From positions 26,568,501-26,632,500 of the forward strand of contig NC_134373.1 in NCBI RefSeq assembly GCF_035582795.1: a stretch of 64,000 nt of DNA, in the 5' to 3' direction. Source of the DNA: Mycteria americana. Its lineage: Eukaryota > Chordata > Aves > Ciconiiformes > Ciconiidae. Under the pieces are notes generated by a model. That model was not told the origin of the DNA. It did not search any database and worked only from the letters and a program-made list of their open reading frames with translations. Within the stretch, counting starts at the first letter, position 1. Each line of letters starts with the position of its first letter. Position numbers and translations under genes: made by a program. Positions 36,638-47,800 of the stretch are shown one piece after another.

Positions 36638-39600
36638 ATGGAGCCCGCCGAGGGCCCGGGGGCGCTGGGCTTCCATGGCGACGAGGAGATCATCGAGGTG
36701 GTGGAGCTGGGCCCGCCCGGGCCGGGTGAGACGGGGCGCCCCGCGCCGCGCACCGGGCAGGGCTTGCGGGGGCTCCGGCCTCCCGCCGGGGCACCGGGCC
36801 CGCTCCGGCCCCGCCCCAGTGCCAGGCCCGGCCCGGCCCGGCCGCGGGTCCCCGGCCCGTTTCCCCCCCCCCGGGCTTGCGGTCTCTCCCCGTGTCGCGC
36901 TTCGCTCGTTCGCGGCCCCGCTGCTCCGGGTCTCCCGGCCGCGGTAGCATCGGGATCGCGCGTCCCCCCCGCTGCCCCGTCCCCCGGCCGCCTGCCCTGG
37001 GAGGGCCGAGCCGGGCAGGCCGCGACCGCGCCCTGACCTTCGCCCTCCGCAGATGACCTGGCCGACGAGATGGAGGACGTGGACTTTGACGACGAGGGGG
37101 CGGAAGAGCCCGACGCCGAGGCTTGGGAGACGGAGGACGACGAGGGGGTGGAGGAGGGCATGGAGGCGCAGGACGACAGCGAGGTCACGTTCTCCCTCCA
37201 CTCGGGTGAGTGGTGGGCGCGGGCAGCGGCAGCCGGGGTCCCCCTCGGGACCTGCTCCCACCCTGGCTTTCCGCAGAGCAAGGCGCACAGCAGGTCCTTG
37301 CCAGGCTGCCGTCTCCCGGCCCTCCCTGGGACAGCCATCACGGCTCAGGGCTGCGATGCCTTGGGCTTTGCTCGCTTCTAACTCACGCTCCGGTAGAGAA
37401 GCCCTTCGAGCCTCCTACCGTGGTGGCTCGCCCTGAGCTCAGCAGACAGCCTGTGCTGCTCTTCCCCTGCCGGAAGGACAGATTCCCACTGGTTTGGGTT
37501 GGGAGTTCAGCTCGCTGACATCCCACCCAGACCTGGTGTTGCGTGGGGTTTGGATCCCCTGGGAACGTCGGGTGGGGCGTGAGTGGCGTCCGAGCCATGT
37601 AGCCTCTCTCTTCTCTTTTGTGAAGCTTCTGTTTTCTGTGTGAGCCTCGACCCCAAGACCAACACGCTGGCAGTGACGGGCGGGGAGGACGACAAGGCCT
37701 TTGTGTGGCGTGTGAGTGACGGAGAGCTCCTGTTCGAATGCTCAGGTGAGGTGCTCGAGGCTGTCCGAGTGAGTGGCCGTGTCCCCTCCCTGCCACGTCT
37801 CTCTGGACATGGTCTTCCCCAGCCGATGCTCTGCTGGAGCCAGGTTCCTGACCATCCTCCGTAGCTTGGCCTGAGCAGTCTCTGTCCCCCAACGTCTCTA
37901 GGACACAAGGACTCGGTCACCTGTGCCGGCTTCAGTCACGACTCCGTGTTTGTGGCCACGGGTGACATGTCTGGGCTTATCAAAGTGTGGCGGGTGGACG
38001 CCAAGGAAGAAGTTTGGTCCTTTGAGGTGGGGGACTTGGAGGTGAGTGGTGGGACCCCTTGTGCCGTGGGGAGCTCGCGGGCCAGGAGCCAGGACTCAGC
38101 TGGGTGGCAGGGGAGATGCCACCCCCATGACACTGCCTGTCCCTCTCCCTGCCCAGTGGATGGAGTGGCACCCTCAAGCCCACGTCCTTCTGGCGGGCAC
38201 GGCTGATGGCAACTCCTGGATGTGGAAGATCCCCAGTGGAGACTGCAAAACCTTCCAGGGCCCTGCATGCCCGGCCACGTGTGGCAGGATCCTGCCTGAT
38301 GGTGAGGCACGGGAGCTGTCTGGAGTGGGGAACGTCACCAGATCCTGCTGCTGCCATCTGCCCTCCTGCTTCTGCCGGTCTGTGCTGAGCGGGAGGTGGA
38401 GGGACGAGGGGAGCTCTGGCTCTATCCGCTGGCTCTGTCTCACCCAGGGAAGCGAGCAGTGGTGGGGTACGAGGACGGGACCATGCGCATCTGGGACTTG
38501 AAGCAGGGAACCTCGCTGCATGTCCTGAAAGGTAGGGAAGAGGGTAATCACCTGGGGGGCTCCCTAATTGGGGAATGGCCACTTCCAGTGGGCTCTGACC
38601 TCTGCCCCGGTGAAGAGGTGGCACTGTCCGAGGCCAGGAGCTGCCAGAGGGAGCCTGGTGCTGGGTTTCCCTGTCCCCACAGGTGGCTGCTCCTTGCCAC
38701 CGGGGTGATGGCAGAGCTGGGCAAGGTGGAGGCTGCAGGAGGGTGGGTTTTGAGGCCCACTGGGTCTCCACGGGGAGGACATGTGGAGCTCATGCCTCTC
38801 CTGCTCACCCCCCAGGCCAGGACGGCCACCAGGACCCCTTGACGTGTGTGGCCAGCAACCAGGATGGCAGTTTGATCATGACGGGCTCTGTGGACTGTCA
38901 CGCCAAGCTGGTCAACTCCGCCACGGGCAAGGTGGGTCCGTGTGGGCGGGGGCAGAGCCAGGAGCCCTGGGGGACCGGATTCCCAAGCCCCTGTCCTGGG
39001 CCAGGCCGCTGTCTCCGGCTAGTTCAGGGCTCTGCAGGCCCCAAGCAGTCTGTGGGGGCCACCGGCAGCCAGCAGGAGGCGCCCTTGGCCAACACAACTG
39101 CTTCTTCCCAGCTACTGGTGGGACCTGTAGCCGGGTGGTCACGCTGGGTTCTTAGAAAGAAGTTTCCCCCTTGTTTGCTCCCAGGAGCCGAGGTTTTGGG
39201 GTCGGGCCTTGGTGTCCAGGGGGTGTAGGCTTGATCCCGGGTAAGGAAGGGGACCTCGGTGTGAATCGGGGACTAGTCAGCCTCCCTCCACCCAGGTGGT
39301 GTGCGTCTTCAAGATGGAGAGCGTGGCCCCCAAGGCCCCCACTGGCGAGGGCGAGGAGGCAGAGTCCAACTCGGTGGAGTCGCTGGGCTTCTGTAATGTG
39401 TGAGTGTGGGGACAGCCCCTCTTCAGTGCTAGATCTTACAGGGGTTGTTTACAAACAGATCCATTTCCATCCCTTGCGCTCGTTCTGCTGCGTTTCTCTC
39501 ACCTCCATCCTCCCCAGCTGGCTGTGGAGATCCCGGGTCACTTGGGTGTGAAATGGAGGACAAAGGCACACCAGCTGCTTAGTCCTCCCCACAACCTGCT

Positions 39601-40779
39601 GGGTTTCTGGGCTACCCTGATGGACCACTGTTTGGCTGGGATACCCTCCAGACACAGCTGCTGGGGATCTTTGCTACCAGGACATTGTCTTCTCCCTCGT
39701 GAACCCCGGGCTGGTTGCTGACTCTTGCCGTCCTGTTGGGTTTCATGCCTCCGGCCATTGTGTTGTCCCTCATCTTCTCGATACACTGTAGCCCTCAACA
39801 TAGGGTTTGCCTTCAACCTTGATCCTTCACGTGCTTCCATCCCTGCTTCCCCCAGGCCCACGTAATGCCTGTTCCACTCTCTGCAGGATGCCACTGGCTG
39901 CTGTGGGCTACCTGGACGGCACGCTGGCTATCTATGACCTGTCCACACAGACCTTGAGGCATAAGTGCCAACACGAGGTACTGCCCTACCCCCTCTCCCT
40001 AGGCCTCAGGGAGGGGGGGGATGTCTTTGGGCCCATTTGAGACCTCCCTTGGAGCCCAGGGGCTTTCCTGGGGCCAGTTCCCAATTTGTGCTTCTCCCTC
40101 AGCCCCTTGGCTTCCCCAAAGGCAGCCGCAGTCCCTGCACAGAGGATGTGCCCTGTAGCTTGGCCCTGGGGACTGGCTCTCCTATCTGTGGGGATGGTGA
40201 CAACACTGGGGGGTGGGCATGTGGGGGGAGCTGAGACTTGCTGGGTGTCCCCAGTGCTCACCCTGTGGCCTCCCCCTGCCCCAGTCGGGGATCGTGCAGT
40301 TGCTGTGGGAGGAGAGCTCGGCCGTGGTGTACACCTGCAGCCTGGACGGGGCCGTGCGGCTCTGGGACGCCCGCTCGGGGAAGATGATCAGCGAGTACCG
40401 AGGGCACTCGGCTGAAATCCTCGACTTTGCCGTCAACAAGTGAGCGGGGAACCCCTAGACCCCTTCCCTGATGGGTGGAGGGACCAGGGGTGGCAGGGGC
40501 CTCCAGCCTCAGGAACTCGAATCACAAGCTGTCTCTCCTTTGGGTGCCCCTGGGGTCTGGTCTCAAGGAAGGGGACAGACCCAGGTCCATACTGAGACTT
40601 GAGGGTCTCAGGCGGGAGTCAGACAGGTCAGAGCTGGGCCAGGGGTGTTGGTGAGGGATGCCTAAAGCCCCCAGCCCCATCTCTGAGCCCTGTCTCCCCC
40701 CAGGGATGCCTCCATTGTGGTGACGACCTCTGGTGACCACCAAGCCAAAGTATTCTGCGTCCAGCGCCCCGATCGCTAG
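36638..40779 (+). CDS. AAMP: Angio-associated migratory cell protein, WD-repeat, 423 aa
   Basis: Cytoplasmic/nuclear WD40-repeat protein involved in cell migration and in late ribosome biogenesis (orthologue of yeast Sqt1). Eleven coding exons: 36638-36725, 37053-37205, 37626-37745, 37902-38041, 38157-38301, 38448-38531, 38816-38931, 39296-39399, 39887-39977, 40285-40439, 40704-40779 (TAG). All are GT-AG and phases close. It starts [20 protein letters not shown]; exon 2 codes a strongly acidic stretch ([17 protein letters not shown]). WD repeats follow from [20 protein letters not shown] to [20 protein letters not shown], ending RPDR exactly as in human (434 aa). The family-specific [17 protein letters not shown] and [11 protein letters not shown] are present. 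The shortfall against human is mostly in the N-terminal acidic region. The start codon at 36638 has purine at -3 and G at +4. Confidence 0.97.
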
Positions 40780-40985
40780 GAACTGTGCTGAGGGGATGGT
40801 GTCCTGGCTCTGCCAGGTGGCTCGTGTACAGAGGGATGAGGGAGATGGGCTTCACCACCCTTCTCCAGTGCGTGCTTTGTAATTTTCCAGCCTGCCCTGC
40901 TTTGCCCTCACCCTCTGGGGGCCAAGCCTGGGGTTTTGTATGAAAATGTCTTTTAATTATATAAATTATTTCACTTAACTGGATG
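40780..40985 (+). other. AAMP: AAMP 3' untranslated region
   Basis: About 200 nt ending in an AT-rich stretch (40935-40975). It has no AATAAA; TATAAA near 40961 is the likeliest variant signal. Composition falls sharply here compared with the preceding 40 kb. Confidence 0.55.
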
Positions 40986-41410
40986 CCATCCACTCTGCTT
41001 GTTGGGGGGGAAGAGGACCTGGGGAGCTGTGTTCCCTCCCTCCTCAGGGATCTCTCCAGCATCCAACCGTGGCCTGAGGATCAATGGCAGACAGTTTTAT
41101 GCTGGTCTGGGTGGAAGCAGAGACCCCATCCTAGCTCTCCCTGTTAGGAGGAACGAGGTGGTCAGGGTACGAGGGAAGGGTGCAGATTGCTAGCTGAGGG
41201 TAGGAGAATTCTGCTTTGTGCAGCCCGGGAGTTCCCTAACACAACACGCTACTCGCTCCTAGACCCGGGCACAGCACCCCCACTTCAGCCCCCAAGACAG
41301 AGATTACCACAAGTAATTTGCTCTGGGATACAGTAATTATCCCCCTTGTGCCTGTGACTCCAAACACCCCTTCCAGGGCAAGGCCACATGCATTGACAAG
41401 CCAAAGCCCC
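40986..41410. other. AAMP-ARPC2 tail-to-tail spacer
   Basis: About 0.4 kb between the 3' ends of two convergent genes. I find no gene in it. In mammals GPBAR1 sits in this gap; nothing resembling its single-exon receptor is present here. Confidence 0.7.
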
Positions 41411-41835
41411 ACAGTCCCTTAAGATAGAAAGATCTCCTTTATTAATGAACCCCAACAGTATTTCTTCAGATACAGGAGTTTTGAACTCAAATACTCAGAA
41501 GAAAACAAGTTAATATTGCATTATTCTCATAAGAAATACTGCAACTTATTTCCGGTAACATATTGCAAAGCGAAACAGCTTGAAAAGAAAAAAAAAATTA
41601 AAAAAGAAAAGAAATTAAGTCAATCAAACTGGAATTAAGGTTTTGTTTCTTGGAACGATCAAGTCCTCGCAAGCACAGCTCGTTTCTGCAGATTACTCCC
41701 CAAACTGTTGTACAAACAGACCCCGATTGCTTGAATTCCTTATGAGCCCACAGAGGTGCAACATTAAAAGCTACGATTATCGGGTAGCAAGTGCCCCAAC
41801 CTTCATCCTCCACGGCAGCCCCAGTGACCCTGGTG
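41410..41835 (-). other. ARPC2: ARPC2 3' untranslated region with AATAAA
   Basis: Left of the ARPC2 stop (41838-41836). AATAAA is the complement of 41438-41443. AT-rich, including an A/T-rich run (41585-41620). Confidence 0.8.
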
Positions 41836-44800
41836 TTAACGGGTTGTGAACGTCTTCCCCCTGAAAGGATGCAGAGAGAGGTCAGCACAGCCCCCAGCGC
41901 TGTTCTGGGGTGCCCCAGGGTGGCTGCGGGGCTTTTGGTGGGGCACACGCTTGCACCGAGCTCTCAAAGCCAAGCAGGCACCACTGGTTCAGAGCTTGCA
42001 GGTGTTTGTGGCTGCAGAACCAGGTCACGGGGCTGTGGGAAGGGGCAGGCTTTCACAGAGGGGACAACCCTGCTGCCCTGGAGCAGAAGGCAAAGGGGGG
42101 ACGTGCCAGGACACACAGAGAAAGGGCACCAAGGGGCTCTGGGATCAGCACAGAGTAAAGGACCTGAGGGAAACAGGTTCACACAACTGCTCTCCTCCAC
42201 CCACTTTGCTCCGAGCTGCTTTCTTCACAAGAGGGAGCCAGCCAGCCAGCCAGCACGGTGGCCTGGGAGTGCTCCTGGCCCCAGCCATCTGCTGGCCGAG
42301 GGCAGCCTGGGGCTCTGAGGAGCTGCAGACGGCTCTGGGCAGCAGGAATCTGCTTCAGCATCTGCAAACCCCCAGGAAGAACGTGACCACTCTCCCCCGT
42401 GAGCTGGAGCTGCCGCCAGAGCCAATCAGCCAGCTTTAATACAACAGGGGAAAACCCCCACGAGTGCCACCATGGGCTCAGGGGGGACAACCGAGACACC
42501 AGGGCTCACAGAGCTGTGTACGAGCCTTCTTTCGCAAAGGACCTGCCGGCACAGGGTTTGCCACAGATCCAGCTCCTACAAAGGACATGCGAGCCAGTAA
42601 GTCAGTGTGGTGGAGGGAGCACAGGGGTCCTGGGAGGCCAACACACCCTGATCTAGTCGCCTCAAGGCACGCAGGCAAGCACCTCACTATGAAACACCCC
42701 CTTTCTCTCTCAGATGGGGTCCCAGGACATCAGACCCTGGTCTGGTCACCCCACAGCATCCCAGTCCTCCCCAGACTGGAGTATGCCAAGCTGAGAAGGA
42801 GCGAGCTTGTGGCTAGCAGAGAAGCCCAGAGAGCCAGGCCCCGCTTTGCTACTCACGTGATTGTTTTCATTTCTTTCTTCTCTGCGTCTGGACGGGCACG
42901 GTTCAGCACCTTGAGGAAATCCGATGTTTTTGCCCTCATACGCGTGTGAATATAGGCCTGCATTTTGTTAGGACAAAACGGGGACATGTCAGGATCCCGT
43001 CTTCATAGCTGAGATTTTCAGGACATGGGGTAGGAGCTATCTTTCTGCTCCTAGTTGGGAAAGCACCTAGCTCTGCACAGCCACAGTGCTATAAGGGCAG
43101 TTCAGGAGGCAACACTGAAAATTGCTGCCTGAGCCCTGGGCAAAGCCAGGTCTCTCAAACAATTACCCTAATTTCTGTTCCCAGAAAGAAAGAAAACCAG
43201 ATCCAAAAGGGAAAAATCCTACTTCACTGCTAGGATGGGAGGCAAACAGGCACTGCATGCACCAAAGAGCAAGGAGAAGGTGATGATGCATCACTTGCCA
43301 CCCCTGCATGACTGGGGAGGGCAATGCCACCAGACCCTAGTGAGTTCTCAGGAGGGCACCCCTGCCCCATGCTCCTGTCCTGCAGCACCCAGGTTAGACA
43401 GGCCGAAGCTACTCTGTATCCCCCAGCCCCGTCCCCCTGGTACCTTCGAGCACTTGATGTGATAGTGCAGGTAGTCCCGGAATGTGTGGATCAGGTTTAT
43501 GGTGTTGTCTCTGGCAGCAGCATTGGTGTGACGGGGGAACAGCACTGAAAGACGAGAGTGACACAAACCGTTAGTGCCTCCCAAGGCTACCCAAGGGCTT
43601 CAGGGTGTGCTGCTCTGAATGCCTACTTCGCTCTCTCCAAAGAGCCCTTTACTGTGACACATACCACGATTAAGCAGCACTTATGATTTTAAACACAGGG
43701 CTTAGCAGCACTTTTCTACGTCTCCCACAGCAGCCTGGACACAGCTGTGCACTCCAGAGGACGCAGGCAAGGCCAAGTGCCCAGAGATGACAGCATTGTA
43801 GGAAACTGCATGACGCTACTTCAGTGCTTGGGAGAAGCAAATGGAGGAGAAAGCTGGGAGGCAGACAAAGGCGGCCAGGCTGCTCAACTGATTTCAAGAT
43901 CCAGTCTGCCCTTGGATCTTGAAATCGGTTGTGGATCCCTGCGTGGCAGCTTGCCGGCCCTGTGACACAGCCAGACTTGGTCACTGCAGGGGCCTGGTGG
44001 CTTGCTCTTTCCACAGGCTGGTGCTGTGCTAAGCATCCCAGACCCAAGGGCTGAAAGACCTTTTTGTCTTGGTGATGATCTCACCTGGGACTGTCAGATC
44101 AGATAACAGGGAAATTGCATCTCAACAAGAATGAAGTCTTGCTCGCTGTCCCAGACCTGCCATTAGACAGCCCTCCCATAGCTGACGAGCTGCCCTAACC
44201 TCAAGGCACCATTCCCAGCACGGGAGGAGGGCAGTGTTAACTTCACCTTTCCCTGCAGTTTCTGTGCTCCGAACTGCAGGAATGCCGGCCTGAGAGACCC
44301 TAATGGCACATCCAACCATGACTCCCAGTTTCTCTGGAAGAGACCTTTCCCTTTGAACAGGGCAGGGTTTGGACTCCTCAGCTCAGCCCTCAGCACCGCT
44401 GCCCAGGAGGAAGTGATGACTCTGCTGGCCAGCACCTCTGCAGGCAGGGGAAAGTGGCTCATCAGAGATGGAAGTGTTTGGCCCAGAGAAAAGAGGCAGA
44501 GCTGGAGAAGCAGAACTCACTGCCCTGCTCCTGCTCACCTCTGCTGACCAAGCACTGCACAGGTGTCTGCAGCTGGACAAGCTACAAATACACCTGCATG
44601 AAACCTCCCACCAGAAACCTCCAGTTTCCACAAAATCACAAGCAAAGCCACCCTTCCCTTGCTCCCAAATGCTGAACTTATTTTCTAGGCAGACACTAAA
44701 TGGCTCACTGTCCACTTCCACACCTTCTTGCCTGCAGCAGAGCTGAGGTGACCTGATACAGCAAAGGGAGACACCGAAGGGGACAGACAACGCAGAATGC

Positions 44801-47800
44801 AACTCCAGAGTCTCTTCAGCCCCCAGTGACCCACTTGAACACTCAGGGAAGGTGAATTCGTTTTTGTTTTTCATGCAGCAGCAGCAACCTCTCTCCTCCC
44901 CGAGTGTCCCCAGGCCTCAGAGCTGCCTGCTTACCAAAGGTGATGTAGCCAATATTGTCGCCAACCGCTGCGTCTGTGTCTTTCAGCTCCAAGGGCGGCT
45001 CCCTGTGGCTGAAGAGCACCTGTGGGGCTGTGTGACTGGCCCGGCGACCCTCCTTGAACTCCTGAACAAGACAAAGCGAAGGTGAGTCCCACTGTGGCAC
45101 TCCAGCGACACAGAAAGCAAATGGGGTTTCCCCACTCCCACAGGGCAACTGAGCAGGAGGTTTCCCAGCTTTCCCGAGTCCATCAGGCCAAACCTCTGGA
45201 AAACAATCCTTTTACCCAGCAAAACCAGACCAAAATGCATGGCTGTCCTGGGTTTACATCTGCCTCTAGAGCAGCCCCTCAGCTGGAGTGGCTTTCAGTG
45301 TCACACTTCCTGCCATGGGTGTTTTGTGGAAGGCACACCTCAGCCTGAGCAAGCACCTGAGACAGCACAGCTCCTGCCAGAAAGTCAACACCATCAATGC
45401 TTCCAGCGAAAGCAGGCAGCACCCATCACCACAGAGGACAGGAAATTCTCAGAGAGGGCTGTGAGGTCTCCATCGCACCTAGCGTAAAGGCTCTGCCATT
45501 TGAGAAAGCGTCTCCCACCAAGAGTCTTTGCCTAGGCATTAAGAGGCATGTACAGGGTTTGCAGCTTGTGTGCGAAGCCTGCTCCTCCTAACACTTCTCT
45601 ACACCTTGAAACAATACCTCCAGGCAGGGAGATCCCTTCCGCCAGGGAACCTCTCTGACAGCAGCACGACCCCCACCTGACGTGAAATGAACTGGCTCCG
45701 CATTTCAGGAATTATAGGACTGTCCCTACACGGGGCTGGGAAAGTCCAGACACCATTCTCCTGCCCAAAGCAGGGCAGCCTCCCCTCTGCCTCACTGACC
45801 CCCAGCCCAAGCTACACATCATCAGCCACCCTCAGCCTCTCCTCCCTTCTGAGCACAGCTCACCTTGGGAAGGGCAGGAATATCTGTGCCCCTTTTAGAG
45901 AACAGAGTAGTTCACTGGGGTTTTCTTAATGAAATGCTTAGCTTGCACTTCTGCCTGCTTATGCCAGAGGCTGAAATGGTTCAAATGGCTTCACTGGTTA
46001 GTTAATGGTCAGATTTTCTCCATGACAGCCCAGATTAACAGTCACCATGCCCGACTGAGCTGCATTATGCAAGAGCAATAGCTGGAGGGAAGGAGCCAGC
46101 GTGACTCAGAGTGGAAATTCTTGTGGCTGGGCAGGAGCAGGGTTTGCTGTTGTAAAAACCAAGAACTTGGGACATGGAGACTCGGGGACAGCTGCTTCCT
46201 TAAAGTCCTGCCACCTCCCCAGGAGCCTCACAAACCCTGTTTTGTTCACCTCACGCCTCTCTCCCTGTTTTAAAAGCTGAATTCCAGGCTGTGGGATATG
46301 CTGGTGGGGAAAAGCTAAAAGCCAGAGCAGATGCCCTGCCTGTAGCTAAAGAACACAGACAGCAGAGCTGTAAGATACGATTCCCATCACAACAGACCCT
46401 GTTCTAATGACCCCCAACACAGGTAAACTGGTATCCAGCAAACTGGGACAGTAACTTGCTGTCAATGAGCCTATCAGCAGCATGGCCTGGCACGCCTGAA
46501 CAGATGGGCTAAAGCTCCTCTAGCCCTGGAACACCCTGCAGGGCCCTGCTCCACGGCAGTGCCTGCGCAGGAGGCTCCCCAGGTGCTTCAGCAGACACAA
46601 GGTGAGCTAGGTGGGCCAGCAGCACGGATGAACACACGTACCAGCATGCACTGAGCCTTCCCCAGCTGTAAGCAAATGTCTCAATCTCCACAGGCCGCAT
46701 GCAGTCCCTAACAGACATGCAAAGTGTTTACTACGGGCCTCTGAATGCTTCCTGGCTAAATGGCAGTTGCAAAGGGTAGCTGAGTCCAGAAGTACTTGGC
46801 ATTATGATGATTGATTCAAGCCCACAAACTAAGCAAATTCATAGCTTTGAAAAGCTCAAATTTGAGAGCCCATCGCAACATGTGAGAGCAGCCTCACTGA
46901 GCTGCTGAGTCTCTCTGCAGCATTTGAACATTAGTAGGAACAAACTTCGAGGTGAAGACAACTCTCAGCACCATCCCAGGCACAGCACAACATCGCCTCA
47001 CCCTTTCTTCCCCCTCTACAGGCTCCTCACCACACTCAGCTCCTCAGCTGGCTAGCAATCCCTACACCACAGCTAACTGCACTACAGGGCCTTAAGGTGG
47101 ATACTGAAGTATTCATTGTGGTGATTCTCATCTGTAACACATAATATGTTTGATTGTCCATATGAGCAAGACCATCGATAATAAAGATGCCAATGCATGA
47201 GCCTGGATTAGAAAATACACCGCCTATGCCTGATAACATGGTTCTTCCATCCCAGTGCAGCCTGAAGCCCTGCAAAGCATTTATGTGCATTAAACTGCTT
47301 GTGAGCTCACTTCAGCCTAACACATGCTTGTTCGGCAATGCTGCTTAAAGCAAGAAGGCATCCGAATCGAGGACCCGACCCTTTCCCCGTAATTCAGTTT
47401 CCATACCTGCATAAACACCTTTCCGATCACCACGTCATCGTCATCCTTAAATACTGTGCTGAACACAACCGTGACGCGGTCCTTTTTCGCCTCAACATAC
47501 CTGCAGGTGGGTGAGAAAGGAGAACCCAGCTGTCAACGGCAGCTAAGAAGTACAACTGGAAGAGGAAGCAACCACGTGACAAGGCCAAGTAGATGCGACA
47601 ATCATTCACAGGCCTGGCTGCTGAAAGTCTCCCCTCCTTTGAGACAGTATTTACAGGGAGCAAAACATTTCTGTTGGGAGCAGCCAGTTCCTCTCCTGCA
47701 TGCAGCCACAAGCACTGCCCCTAACAAAGATGCTTGTGTAACATCCCTGCAGTCCGAGGGATGAGCATTACCCTCACTGGATACTTCCGACAGCCAGGAA

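Noticed and set aside
40986-41410. Possible GPBAR1 remnant in the AAMP-ARPC2 gap
   Set aside because: Too short for the receptor and no transmembrane-rich frame is present on either strand.
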